Part shown: piece after piece, positions 52,447 to 60,446 of the stretch
How the letters are laid out: every line of letters begins with the position of its first letter
Numbering within the stretch: position 1 is the stretch's first letter
NCBI RefSeq assembly: GCF_014190775.1
Contig: NZ_JACHVP010000002.1
Coordinates: forward strand, 620,001-684,000
DNA: 64,000 nucleotides
Direction of reading: 5' to 3'
Origin: Leifsonia aquatica
GTDB lineage: Bacteria; Actinomycetota; Actinomycetes; Actinomycetales; Microbacteriaceae
Position numbers and translations under genes: made by a program
Notes under the pieces: model-generated
The model's database searches: none
What the model was told of the DNA's origin: nothing
What the model saw: only the letters and a program-made list of their open reading frames with translations

Positions 52447-53355
52447 ATGAGCTCCATCCGCATCTCCGACGAGGTCCGCGAGGCCGTCGCCGCCGGCCGG
52501 CCCGTCCTCGCCCTCGAGTCGACCATCTTCACCCACGGGCTGCCCCGCCCCCGTAACCTGCAGGTCGCGACCGAGTCCGAGGCCCAGCTGCGCGCCTCCG
52601 GCGTCACCCCGGCGACGATCGGCGTCGTCGCCGGCGAGCTCGTCGTCGGGCTGTCGTCCGCCGAGATCGAGCTGCTCTCCAACGACGACTCCGTCGTCAA
52701 GGCCTCGATCCGCGACCTCCCGATCGCCGCCGCCAAGCAGCTCAACGCCGGCACGACCGTCGCCGCGACCGCCTACGCGGCGCACGCCGCCGGCATCAAG
52801 GTGTTCTCGACCGGCGGTCTCGGCGGGGTGCACCAGGGCGCCGCCCAGACCTTCGACGAGTCGGCGGACCTCGGCGCCCTCGCGACCCTGCCCATCGTCG
52901 TCGTGAGCGCGGGCGTGAAGTCGATCCTCGACATCGGCCTCACCCTCGAGCGGCTCGAGACGCTGAACGTGCCGGTCGTCGGCTGGAAGACCACCGACTA
53001 CCCCGGCTTCTACATCACCGACTCCGGCTTCGACATCGAGTACTCGGTGGACAGCACGGACGAGATCGCGAGCATCGCCGCCAGCCGCGACGAGCTGGGG
53101 CTCGCCTCCACGGTGCTCGTCGCCAACCCGATCCCCGCCGAGAAGCAGCTCTCGCCCGAGAAGCTCGAGCAGGTGCTCGTCTCCGCGCACGCCGCGGCGG
53201 CCGACGCGAACATCGTGGGTCACGACACCACGCCGTTCCTGCTCGACTACATCCAGCGCGCCACCGGCGGCGAGAGCCTCGAGGTCAACATCGACGTGTA
53301 CCGCAACAACGTCGCGCTGGGTGCGGAGATCGCCCGCTCGATCAGCGCCCGTTAG
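52447..53355 (+). CDS. psuG: Pseudouridine-5'-phosphate glycosidase
   Basis: A 302-residue enzyme of the PsuG/IndA family. The opening LALESTIFTHGLPRPRN matches the family's ESTIxxHGxPxPxN signature. GVVAGELVVGLSSAEIELL and KASIRDLPIAAAK follow, with the Lys that forms the ribosyl intermediate expected in the GVKSILDIGLTLERLE region. The C-terminal LVANPIPAEKQL is also typical. It splits pseudouridine 5'-phosphate into uracil and ribose 5-phosphate, salvaging modified bases from RNA turnover. It is normal in length and has its own promoter and a strong terminator. Confidence 0.93.
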   Translation: MSSIRISDEVREAVAAGRPVLALESTIFTHGLPRPRNLQVATESEAQLRASGVTPATIGVVAGELVVGLSSAEIELLSNDDSVVKASIRDLPIAAAKQLNAGTTVAATAYAAHAAGIKVFSTGGLGGVHQGAAQTFDESADLGALATLPIVVVSAGVKSILDIGLTLERLETLNVPVVGWKTTDYPGFYITDSGFDIEYSVDSTDEIASIAASRDELGLASTVLVANPIPAEKQLSPEKLEQVLVSAHAAAADANIVGHDTTPFLLDYIQRATGGESLEVNIDVYRNNVALGAEIARSISAR

Positions 53356-53374
53356 GCTACGGAATCGGCCAGGC

Positions 53375-53410
53375 GCGACGGCCTCGCCCCGACCGGGGCG
53401 GGGCCGTCGC
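53375..53410 (+). terminator. Terminator after psuG
   Basis: A stem of about 16 bp (GCGACGGCCTCGCCCC with its near-perfect complement, one G-U type pair) closes a 4-base loop between the psuG stop and the trpF start. No T tract is present. Confidence 0.7.
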
Positions 53411-53429
53411 TCATGAACGAGGAGTCCCG

Positions 53430-54035
53430 ATGTACGTGAAGATCTGCGGTCTCTCCACGATCGAGTCGGCCAGGGTCGCGCTCGACGCCGGTGCGGACGC
53501 CGTCGGCGTGGTCATGAGCAGACGCAGCCGTCGCACGGTCTCCGCCGACGTCGCGCGCGAGATCGCCGGCTTCGTCGGGGGCGCCGCCGACGTCGTGCTC
53601 GTCGTGGACGAGCTCCCCGCGGTGGAGGCGGCTTCCGTCGCTGGTGGGATCGGCGCCGACGTGGTCCAGCTGCACGGCACTGGGTACCGACCGGACGACG
53701 TCGCAGCGGCCGCCGGTGCCGGTCTTCGCGTCTGGCGCGCGACCTCCGTCACCTCGGCCGACGAGGTCGACGTCGGATCCTGGGGCGAGGAAGCCCTCCT
53801 CCTGGACTCACCCGACCCCGGCTCCGGCCGCCGCTGGGACTTCGCCGTGCTCGAGGACCGACCCCTGCGCGGCCGGTGGATGCTCGCGGGCGGACTCGAC
53901 CCCGAGAACGTCGCGGAGGCCGTCGCCTCCGCGCGCCCGTGGGGAGTCGACGTCTCGAGCGGCGTCGAATCCGCGCCCGGGGTCAAGGACCTCGACCGCA
54001 TCCGCGCCTTCGTCGCGGCGGCGAAGACGGGCTGA
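53430..54035 (+). CDS. trpF: Phosphoribosylanthranilate isomerase
   Basis: A 201-residue TIM-barrel enzyme of tryptophan biosynthesis. VKICGL (3-8) carries the catalytic Cys7; QLHG is at about 80-83; LAGGLDPENV near 152-161 and GVDVSSGVES with GVKD near 172-186 form the phosphate-binding loops. It converts N-phosphoribosylanthranilate to the ribulose form (CdRP). It stands alone, without other trp genes. GAGGAG lies before the ATG. The last 103 bases of the gene are repeated, with changes, at 54580-54680. Confidence 0.92.
   Translation: MYVKICGLSTIESARVALDAGADAVGVVMSRRSRRTVSADVAREIAGFVGGAADVVLVVDELPAVEAASVAGGIGADVVQLHGTGYRPDDVAAAAGAGLRVWRATSVTSADEVDVGSWGEEALLLDSPDPGSGRRWDFAVLEDRPLRGRWMLAGGLDPENVAEAVASARPWGVDVSSGVESAPGVKDLDRIRAFVAAAKTG
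53924..54026 (+). repeat. Direct repeat copy 1, 3' end of trpF
   Basis: This intact copy belongs to the functional trpF gene. It matches 54580-54680 closely over its whole length, with a handful of substitutions and a 2-base difference. Confidence 0.85.
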
Positions 54036-54078
54036 ATGTTACATTCGACGTCGGGCTGGAATCGAGCGTGGAGGAAAC

Positions 54079-54378
54079 ATGGCGAAGCCGCTGCAGGAAC
54101 TGACCGCCGCCGATCTGGCGTCGGTGCTGTCCGTGATAGCGCATCGTCAAGCCAGCGATGGCTCGCGCGAGTCGTGGGACGTCTCGCTGTTCACTTCGAG
54201 GTCGGATTCACCGATTGCCACAGACGTCGTCGGTCTACCCAGCCCCGTCTCTGAGGACCTCGTCACCGAGCATGTCGTCTTCGTGCTGGGCAGAGAAGGT
54301 GTGAAGCTTGAGCTTCCGTGGCGTACCCGTCGCGAGGGCTACTTCATGTCAGGAGTATCCGCGCCCGAGGCTGCCTGA
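54079..54378 (+). CDS. Hypothetical protein inside the duplicated patch
   Basis: A 99-residue protein, MAKPLQELTAADLASVLSVI to an Ala-rich end, with no family I recognise. It seems a small alpha/beta protein without membrane segments or cysteines. GAGGAA lies just before the ATG. Its base composition is visibly less GC-rich than that of the neighbours, and it lies inside the segment flanked by the two trpF 3'-end repeats, both of which suggest arrival by transfer. A function cannot be suggested. Confidence 0.6.
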   Translation: MAKPLQELTAADLASVLSVIAHRQASDGSRESWDVSLFTSRSDSPIATDVVGLPSPVSEDLVTEHVVFVLGREGVKLELPWRTRREGYFMSGVSAPEAA

Positions 54379-54384
54379 GGCCCA

Positions 54385-54579
54385 TCAGTCTCCTGAGTAC
54401 GCCCCGCCCAGGATGTCCCCGATCAGCGTCGGCCCGGTCGGCTCCCAGCCGAGCAGTTCGCGCGTGCGTGCGCTGGTGCCGGTCATGGTGGCGCCGAAGA
54501 AGTGGCCGACGACGCCGAAGTGCGCGGTCGCGTCCGCCGGGTCGATGGAGGTCACGGGCAGGCCGAGAGCCTCGCCGAG
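54385..54579 (-). pseudogene. C-terminal fragment of an NAD(P)-dependent oxidoreductase/epimerase
   Basis: The minus-strand frame ends in a 64-codon stretch closed by a TGA stop: LGEALGLPVTSIDPADA, then HFGVVGHFFG, TSARTRELLGWEPTGPTLI and GDILGGAYSGD. This is the typical C terminus of SDR-type NAD-dependent epimerase/dehydratases (the RELLGWxPTGPxLIxDL motif). The upstream part, with the Rossmann GxxGxxG domain, is missing: the frame is cut exactly where the second trpF repeat begins at 54580. It is a truncated, non-functional remnant left by the rearrangement. Confidence 0.75.
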
Positions 54580-54680
54580 CGCCTCCGCGCGCCCTTGGGG
54601 AGTCGACGTTTCCAGCGGCGTCGAATCCGCTCGGGGTCAAGGACCTCGACCGCATCCGCGCGTTCGTCGCGGCGGCGAAG
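54580..54680 (+). repeat. Direct repeat copy 2, degraded trpF 3' end
   Basis: This copy carries the trpF end from GCCTCCGCGCGCCC to GCGGCGGCGAAG, but lacks 2 bases (GCTCGGGG against GCGCCCGGGG), which breaks the reading frame. There is no start or upstream trpF sequence. The 60 bases after it hold nothing recognisable. Confidence 0.85.
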
Positions 54681-54740
54681 GCGGCCCGAACCAGACCAGG
54701 GTCGTCTCTCGCGTGGGCGCCCCGCAGCACTCGCTCGTGC

Positions 54741-55382
54741 CTAGGCCTGCGAGCCGAATGCGGCGAGGAAGGTCGCGACTCCGGCGCGCACCGAGCCGTC
54801 GAGTTCGGAGCTCGTGATGCGGCGGGTGCCGTATCCGCTGGCGGGGAGGGCGCCGTCCGTGACGAGCGCCATGAAGTGAGAAGCTGCGCGCTCCGGGTCG
54901 GGGAGTCGCAGGAGGCCGCGCGCACTGTACTGCGCGAGCTTTCCGGCGAGCTGATCGAGATTCGACGCGCGGGACCGCTCCGACGTCTCGTCGAGTTCCG
55001 GGAAGCGCGAGCGCTCGCCTGCCTGGAGGCGGAGGATGGCCGACCCCTCCTCGTCGGTGACGCATTCCACCAGCGCGTGCCCGAGGGCGACGAGCGTGCG
55101 CTCGAGGTCGTCCGGTCGCGGATCGGCCGCCTCGATCGCCCGCTGGACCCGGTCTCGGGATCGCAGCGCACCGGTGGTCCACGCGCGGACGAAAAGCGAG
55201 CGCTTGTCACCGAAACGGTTGTACACCGTGGGCTTCGCAACTCCCGCGGCGCGGGCGATGTCGTCCACGCTGGCATCGGCGTAGCCGGATCTGCCGAACT
55301 CCGCGAGCGCCGCCGTCAGGATGGCGGCCTCGCGGTCCGCCACGGCGCCACCTGTGCGTCGCGAGGGAGGCGGGGTTGTCAT
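54741..55382 (-). CDS. TetR family transcriptional regulator
   Basis: A 213-residue regulator with a helix-turn-helix at about 33-62 (ASVDDIARAAGVAKPTVYNRFGDKRSLF) and a C-terminal domain of the TetR_C type common in multidrug-efflux repressors. It is divergent from an MFS gene. TAGCAT 6 bases before the ATG suggests a leaderless transcript; the GAGG beside the ATG is too close to be a ribosome binding site. A palindrome over the start of the MFS gene is its probable operator. Confidence 0.9.
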   Translation of the reverse strand: MTTPPPSRRTGGAVADREAAILTAALAEFGRSGYADASVDDIARAAGVAKPTVYNRFGDKRSLFVRAWTTGALRSRDRVQRAIEAADPRPDDLERTLVALGHALVECVTDEEGSAILRLQAGERSRFPELDETSERSRASNLDQLAGKLAQYSARGLLRLPDPERAASHFMALVTDGALPASGYGTRRITSSELDGSVRAGVATFLAAFGSQA

Positions 55383-55402
55383 GCCTCGATGCTACTCGAG
55401 GG

Positions 55403-55447
55403 TTGCGAAGAGTGAACCGATGTGTATATTGAACTCGTGAGTTTAAT
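55403..55447 (+). promoter_or_regulatory. Leaderless MFS promoter with overlapping operator
   Basis: TTGCGA (55403-55408), a 16-base spacer and TATATT (55425-55430) lie 6 bases before GTG at 55437. The palindrome ATTGAACTCG-TGAGTTTAAT (55428-55447, 8 of 10 pairs) covers the -10 end and the start codon, so a bound repressor would block initiation directly. Confidence 0.65.
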
Positions 55448-56804
55448 AATCTTGTCGCGACGATACAGCCTCGGTCGGGTGGCGGCACTCCTCATCCCGG
55501 GAGGGATCCTCGCCCTGCTGAGTGTGACCGTCGCCGGGGTGATGATCCCCTCGATGCGGGCCGAGTTCCCCGCCGCGGGGGAAGCCGTCCCGTGGGTCAC
55601 CACCGTCTATCTCCTGGTCAGCGCGACGGCGATCCCGGTCGGCGGCTGGGCCGGGACGAGGTTCGGCGTCCGGCGAACATGGCTCATCGCGCTCGCCGTG
55701 TTCGCGGCCGGTTCCCTAGCGAGCGCCGTCGCCCCCGACGTGTCCCTCCTCATCGCGGCGCGTGCCCTGCAGGCTGCCGGCGGCGGAGTGCTCGAGCCCT
55801 TGATGCTCACCGCGCTGGCGCGTGCCGCCGGGCCGGCACGGATGGGGCGGGTGATGGGGGGTGTCGCGGCGGCGATGTCGATCGGCCCCCTGGCCGGTCT
55901 TGCCCTGGCGGCCGCGGTCGTCACCCTCGCCGGCTGGCGGACGGTGTTCCTCGTCATCGCCGCGGTGGCGGCCGTGCTTCTCGCGTGCGCGGCGCTGTGG
56001 CTGCCGACGGGAGCGGATACTGAGGGCGACGGGTCGCGACGGCTCGATGGCCTTGGTCTGCTTCTGCTGATCGCAGGAGTCGTCGGCATCCTCGTCGCGC
56101 TCGGCCAGTCCGTGCTCTGGGCGGGCATCGCCGGTGTCGCGGGTCTCGGCGGGTCGATCGCGTGGATGCGACTCCGCGGGGACGAAGCCTTGATCCCGCC
56201 GCGGACGTTCCTGCAGCGGGGATTCGGTCCGGCCGTCGTGATCATGGTCGGCCTGGGTGCGGCGATCTTCCCACTCTTCTTCGCCGTCCCGCAGTACCTC
56301 GGTGCTGTAGTCGGCGTGCCGGTCGTCGCCGCGGGCTCCCTCCTGATCCCGTACGGGATCGGGACGGTGATCGCGATGCCGGCCGTCGGGGCCCTCAGCG
56401 ACCGCATCGCGCCTCGCAGGCTGGTCACCGTCGGGGCGGGGGTCGCGGCCCTGGGGTTCGTCGGACTCGTCGTCGCTCCATCGCTGCCCGTCGCGCCGGT
56501 GGCTCGAGGAGCCCTTCTCGTCGGGAGCCTGCTCCTGGTGGGGCTCGGTCTCGGCGCCGTCGGGAGCCCGACCGTCGCCACGCTGTACCGCGTCCCCCCA
56601 CCCGACCTGCTCGGCACGGGATCGACGGTGCTGTTCGTCGGAAATCAGATCGGGGGCGCTGCAGGTGTGGCCGTGGTCGCCGCCCTGATCGGTTCCGACG
56701 GTTGGACCGTTACTGACGGCGCCGTCCCGCTTCTGCTCCCGCTGGCCGCTGTGGCGCTCATCGCCGTGCTGGCGCAGCGGCTCCCCGCGCCGACGCCGGC
56801 GTGA
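55437..56804 (+). CDS. MFS drug exporter
   Basis: A 455-residue exporter with about 14 hydrophobic segments, motif A as GGWAGTRFGVRRTWL and helix 4 as ARALQAAGGGVLEPL. I chose the GTG at 55437 rather than the one at 55422 because a good -10 box ends 6 bases before it, which indicates a leaderless message. The divergent TetR gene is its likely repressor. The 3' end converges on the NIPSNAP-like gene with 26 bases between. Confidence 0.85.
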   Translation: MSLIILSRRYSLGRVAALLIPGGILALLSVTVAGVMIPSMRAEFPAAGEAVPWVTTVYLLVSATAIPVGGWAGTRFGVRRTWLIALAVFAAGSLASAVAPDVSLLIAARALQAAGGGVLEPLMLTALARAAGPARMGRVMGGVAAAMSIGPLAGLALAAAVVTLAGWRTVFLVIAAVAAVLLACAALWLPTGADTEGDGSRRLDGLGLLLLIAGVVGILVALGQSVLWAGIAGVAGLGGSIAWMRLRGDEALIPPRTFLQRGFGPAVVIMVGLGAAIFPLFFAVPQYLGAVVGVPVVAAGSLLIPYGIGTVIAMPAVGALSDRIAPRRLVTVGAGVAALGFVGLVVAPSLPVAPVARGALLVGSLLLVGLGLGAVGSPTVATLYRVPPPDLLGTGSTVLFVGNQIGGAAGVAVVAALIGSDGWTVTDGAVPLLLPLAAVALIAVLAQRLPAPTPA

Positions 56805-56830
56805 CACCGGCGGTCCGATCGGGATGCGTC

Positions 56831-57136
56831 CTACTCGAAGACCGGCGTCAGGAAGCGGCGCTCGTAGCGGCGGATGCAGCCGGTCTCGCGCGCGAACTGG
56901 AAGGCCTCCTGGCATTCGGGGTCCGTCGCCGATGCCTCCCGGTACCGCTCGTACTCCGCCAGCGACGGGAAGGTGAACAGCGCGAACGCCTCGTCGCTGT
57001 CGCCTTCGCTGGGCATGAAGTACCCGTGGTGGTCGCCGCCGAGCCTGTTGACGAGGCGGATCCAGCGCTGCCCGTAGTCGGTGAACTCCGCCAGCTTGTC
57101 GGCATCGATCTCGTAACGCAGGTGGACGGTGATCAC
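56831..57136 (-). CDS. NIPSNAP-like small protein
   Basis: A 101-residue protein with the ferredoxin-like pattern of the NIPSNAP family: MITVHLRYEIDADKLAEFTDYGQRW at the start (core hydrophobic strand then helix), GYFMPSEGDSDEAFALFTFPSLAEYERYR in the middle, and a C-terminal RRYERRFLTPVFE. The function of such bacterial proteins is unclear. It lies 55 bases behind the alkylsulfatase gene on the same strand, so it may belong to that operon. Confidence 0.75.
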   Translation of the reverse strand: MITVHLRYEIDADKLAEFTDYGQRWIRLVNRLGGDHHGYFMPSEGDSDEAFALFTFPSLAEYERYREASATDPECQEAFQFARETGCIRRYERRFLTPVFE

Positions 57137-57191
57137 GGGTGCTCGCTCTCGTCGGCAGGCAGGGACGACCTCATCCTGACAGAGCGCGGGA

Positions 57192-59063
57192 TCACGGCGT
57201 CACGATGTCGAACCCCGTGTCTCCCTGGTCGAGCACACCGAGCAGCGCCTGGAGGGCGCCCTGGTCGCCGGCGAGCTCGATCCCGGGGCCGGCCAGATCC
57301 CCTCCGGCGAGCTGGATGAGTCGCGGCTTCGTGAGCGTCAGGTGCACGTCGGCATCGGCGTCCGCGGGCTGCCGCGTGTAGATGAGCACCCCGTTGTGGA
57401 GTTCGAGCCGGTAGTTCGCGTCCAGGTCGGTGAGGGTGACGTCGATGGCGAGCGTCAGATCCCACGCCTTCGGCCCGTCGACGGAGAGGGAGAGGGAGTC
57501 GAAGAGCTGCTCGGGCGTCAGCTGGGCGACGATCGCCGGCGAGGCCGCGACCGTCGGTGTGCCGAAGTTGCCGTCGCGCAGCTCGGTCGCGCCGGAGAGG
57601 AAGAAGTTGCGCCAGGTGCCGTTCTCCGCTCCGTACGCGAGCTGTTCGAGCGTGTCGGCGTAGAGCTCGCGTGCGGCCGCGTGGCCGGCATCGGCGAAGA
57701 CCGCATGGTCGAGCAGGGTCGCCGCCCAGCGGAAGTCCGCGGCGTCGAACGCGGTCTGCGCGAGCTCGACGACGCGGTCGACCCCGCCGAGCGCCTCCAC
57801 GTACCGGGCGGCGAGCTCCGTCGGCGGGTGCGGCCAGAGCCGGGCCGGGTTGCCGTCGAACCAGCCCATGTACCGCTGGTAGACCGCCTTCACGTTGTGG
57901 CTCACCGACCCGTAGTAGCCGTGCGCGTTCCACGCCTTCTCGAGCGCCGGGGGCAACTGGAACATCTCGGCGATCTCCGGCCCGGTGAACCCCTTGTTCA
58001 GGAGGCGGAGGGTCTGGTCGTGCAGGTAGGCGTACAGGTCGCGCTGGGTCGCCAGGAACTCGACGATGCGGTCCGACCCCCAGGTCGGCCAGTGATGCGA
58101 GGCGAACACGACATCGCTGCGGTCGCCGAAGCTGCCGATCGCCTCGGTGAGGTAGATCGACCAGATGTGCGGGTCGCGCACCAGCGCACCGCGCAGGGTG
58201 AGGAGGTTGTGGAGGGTGTGCGTCGCGTTCTCCGCCATGCACAGAGCCCGGAACCGGGGGAAGTAGAAGTGCATCTCCGCCGGGGCCTCCGTTCCCGGTG
58301 CCAGCTGGAACTCGATCTCGACGCCGTCCACGGTGAGGGTCTCGCCCGTCTCGGTGATGGACACCGTGGGCGGGATGATCCCGACCTCGCCGATCGAGGT
58401 CGTCTGGCCGAGGCCCGCACCGACCTGGCCCTGCGGCCCGCGGGCGAGCGCCGCCCCGTACATGTAGCCGGCCCGGCGGCCCATCGCGACGCCCGCGTAC
58501 ACGTTCTCCTCGACGGCGTGCCCGAGGAACCCGTCGGGGGCGATGATCTGTACGCGCCCCGCATCCACGTCCTCCACGCTGGTCACCCCGAAGACCCCGC
58601 CGAAATGGTCGACGTGGCTGTGGGTGTAGATCACCGCGACGACCGGGCGCTCGCCGCGGTGCTCGCGGTAGAGCGCCAGCGACGCAGCAGCCGTCTCCGT
58701 GGAGATCAGCGGGTCGATAACGATGACGCCGGTGTCGCCCTCGACGAACGTGATGTTGGACAGGTCGAATCCGCGCACCTGGTAGATGCCCTCGACCACT
58801 TCGTAGAGCCCGTGCTTGGCCACGAGTCTGGACTGCCGCCACAGGCTCGGGTTCACCGAATCGGGTGCGGCGCCGGTGAGGAAGTCGTAGCTGCTGAAGT
58901 CCCAGACGGTCCGCCCGTCGGCCCTCGTGATCGTCGGTGCGTCCACCGTCCCGAGGAACCCGCGATCGGCGTCCTCGAAGTCGGTCTCGTCGTCGAACGG
59001 CAGAGACTGCAGCAGCGCCGCGTTCGCCTTCCTGATCGCGTCGGTCGGCGGCTTCTGCTCCAT
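57192..59063 (-). CDS. SdsA-type linear alkylsulfatase
   Basis: A 623-residue metallo-beta-lactamase-fold sulfatase. The zinc site THSHVDHFGG has His148, His150, Asp152 and His153; MAENATHTLHN near 252-262 provides the glutamate and histidine typical of SdsA1/BDS1. A helical dimerisation region follows (about 380-500), and a C-terminal SCP2-like domain fills about 510-620. It hydrolyses primary alkyl sulfates such as dodecyl sulfate to alcohol and sulfate. I see no signal peptide, so it acts in the cytoplasm. It is preceded by an MFS gene and followed by a NIPSNAP-like gene. Confidence 0.9.
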   Translation of the reverse strand: MEQKPPTDAIRKANAALLQSLPFDDETDFEDADRGFLGTVDAPTITRADGRTVWDFSSYDFLTGAAPDSVNPSLWRQSRLVAKHGLYEVVEGIYQVRGFDLSNITFVEGDTGVIVIDPLISTETAAASLALYREHRGERPVVAVIYTHSHVDHFGGVFGVTSVEDVDAGRVQIIAPDGFLGHAVEENVYAGVAMGRRAGYMYGAALARGPQGQVGAGLGQTTSIGEVGIIPPTVSITETGETLTVDGVEIEFQLAPGTEAPAEMHFYFPRFRALCMAENATHTLHNLLTLRGALVRDPHIWSIYLTEAIGSFGDRSDVVFASHHWPTWGSDRIVEFLATQRDLYAYLHDQTLRLLNKGFTGPEIAEMFQLPPALEKAWNAHGYYGSVSHNVKAVYQRYMGWFDGNPARLWPHPPTELAARYVEALGGVDRVVELAQTAFDAADFRWAATLLDHAVFADAGHAAARELYADTLEQLAYGAENGTWRNFFLSGATELRDGNFGTPTVAASPAIVAQLTPEQLFDSLSLSVDGPKAWDLTLAIDVTLTDLDANYRLELHNGVLIYTRQPADADADVHLTLTKPRLIQLAGGDLAGPGIELAGDQGALQALLGVLDQGDTGFDIVTP

Positions 59064-59128
59064 GGCGTCCCCATCCACTCGTCTGATGGGACCGACTCTG
59101 TACCTCGTGTCGTCGCCGCGGCAAGGGG

Positions 59129-60391
59129 TCACGTGAGCCGGCGGCGCCGTTCCACCGGGGACAGCCGCGTCAGCGCCCGCACCCCCAGCGCCGATCCGAG
59201 GAAGACGGCGGCGAGGGCGATCCAGCCCGGCATCCCGTGGTCGAGGGCGGTCGCGGTGACGACCAGCGGCGCCAGCATGCTCCCGAGCGAGAAGCCCATG
59301 GCGAAGACCCCTTGATACGCGCCCGGGCGCGCTCGGTCGGCGAGCTCGAAACTGAGACTCCAGGTGCCTGCCGACGACAGGATCTCTGCGAACGTGTGGA
59401 GGAGCACGGCGGCGAGGAGGAGCGCCACGGCGAGCGGTGCGACGACCCCGGCCGACCCGCCGTACGCGACGCACGCAGCCGCCATCAGCGCACCGGCCAG
59501 CCCGGTCATGCTTCCGGCGCGGCGGAGGTCCTCGGATCCGCGCGACAGCGGGATCTGCAGCAGGATGACTCCCGCCGTGTTGACGATGAGAGCGATCGAG
59601 ACGATGACGTGGGGCGCTCGCGTGTCCGAGACCACCCAGATCGGGAGGCCGACCTCGGCCACGCCGAACTGCATCGCGAAGACGCCCGCGAGCAGTGTGA
59701 GCGCGAGGTAGCGCGGGTCGCGGAACGGCGAGCGGCCCAGCGGAGCGGTCGCGCGTGGGCCGGCGCCGGCGGGGGAGGCCGCGTGGCCGTCGAGGGAGCG
59801 CGGGAGGGCGAGCAGCGTCACCGCTCCGGCCAGCGTGATGCATCCCGCGACGAGGAAGGCGACGCGGTAGGCCGCCGGCGTGCCGATGAGCACGGGGACG
59901 CCGGCTGCGGCCGATCCGATAGCGATCCCCAGGTTGGCGGCGGTGCGCAGGATCGCCCGCGTGCCCGCCCGGGAGGCGCCCTCGAAGGCGCGCGCCACGA
60001 TCGCGGAGCGGACCGCGTTGGAGGCACGGTTGGCTCCGATGGTGAGGGAGGCGACCGCGGCCACGACGGCGACCGCCGGGGACCACGTGAACGCGATGAG
60101 GGCGCATCCCTCGACCGCGACGAGCGCGACGAGCAGCAGGCGGGCCGAGACGCGGTCCGCCAGGTGGCCCGCGACCACCGACGTGAGCACGCCGACCCCG
60201 CTGGCAATGGTGAGGACGACGGCGACGACGGTCGTCGACAGCCCCGCGGACAGGGTCAGGTAGAGGATCGACAGGGTGAGGAACACGCCGCGCCCGAGGG
60301 CGTTCACGAGCGCGGCGGACACGAGGATCCGCAGCACAGGGTCGGCGAGAGCGGAGGGGACGGGCGGGCGGAGGCGCGGGAGGCTGGACAC
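59129..60391 (-). CDS. MFS transporter upstream of the alkylsulfatase
   Basis: A 420-residue transporter with about 12 hydrophobic segments and motif A as GHLADRVSARLLL. The GTG at 60391 has no ribosome binding site; an AATAAC box lies 6-7 bases upstream, as at other leaderless starts here. It is 65 bases ahead of the alkylsulfatase on the same strand and could import the sulfate ester or export the alcohol. It is divergent from a winged-helix regulator gene, which may control it. Confidence 0.82.
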   Translation of the reverse strand: MSSLPRLRPPVPSALADPVLRILVSAALVNALGRGVFLTLSILYLTLSAGLSTTVVAVVLTIASGVGVLTSVVAGHLADRVSARLLLVALVAVEGCALIAFTWSPAVAVVAAVASLTIGANRASNAVRSAIVARAFEGASRAGTRAILRTAANLGIAIGSAAAGVPVLIGTPAAYRVAFLVAGCITLAGAVTLLALPRSLDGHAASPAGAGPRATAPLGRSPFRDPRYLALTLLAGVFAMQFGVAEVGLPIWVVSDTRAPHVIVSIALIVNTAGVILLQIPLSRGSEDLRRAGSMTGLAGALMAAACVAYGGSAGVVAPLAVALLLAAVLLHTFAEILSSAGTWSLSFELADRARPGAYQGVFAMGFSLGSMLAPLVVTATALDHGMPGWIALAAVFLGSALGVRALTRLSPVERRRRLT

Positions 60392-60446
60392 CCGTCCGTT
60401 ATTCCAGCGACGGCGCTCGCAGCGAACTGATGTAGCGTATTGCTTC

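Noticed and set aside
54344-55276. Long minus-strand frame covering the tetR gene and the trpF repeat.
   Set aside because: It is out of frame with both the TetR protein and the oxidoreductase remnant and has a non-protein-like composition.
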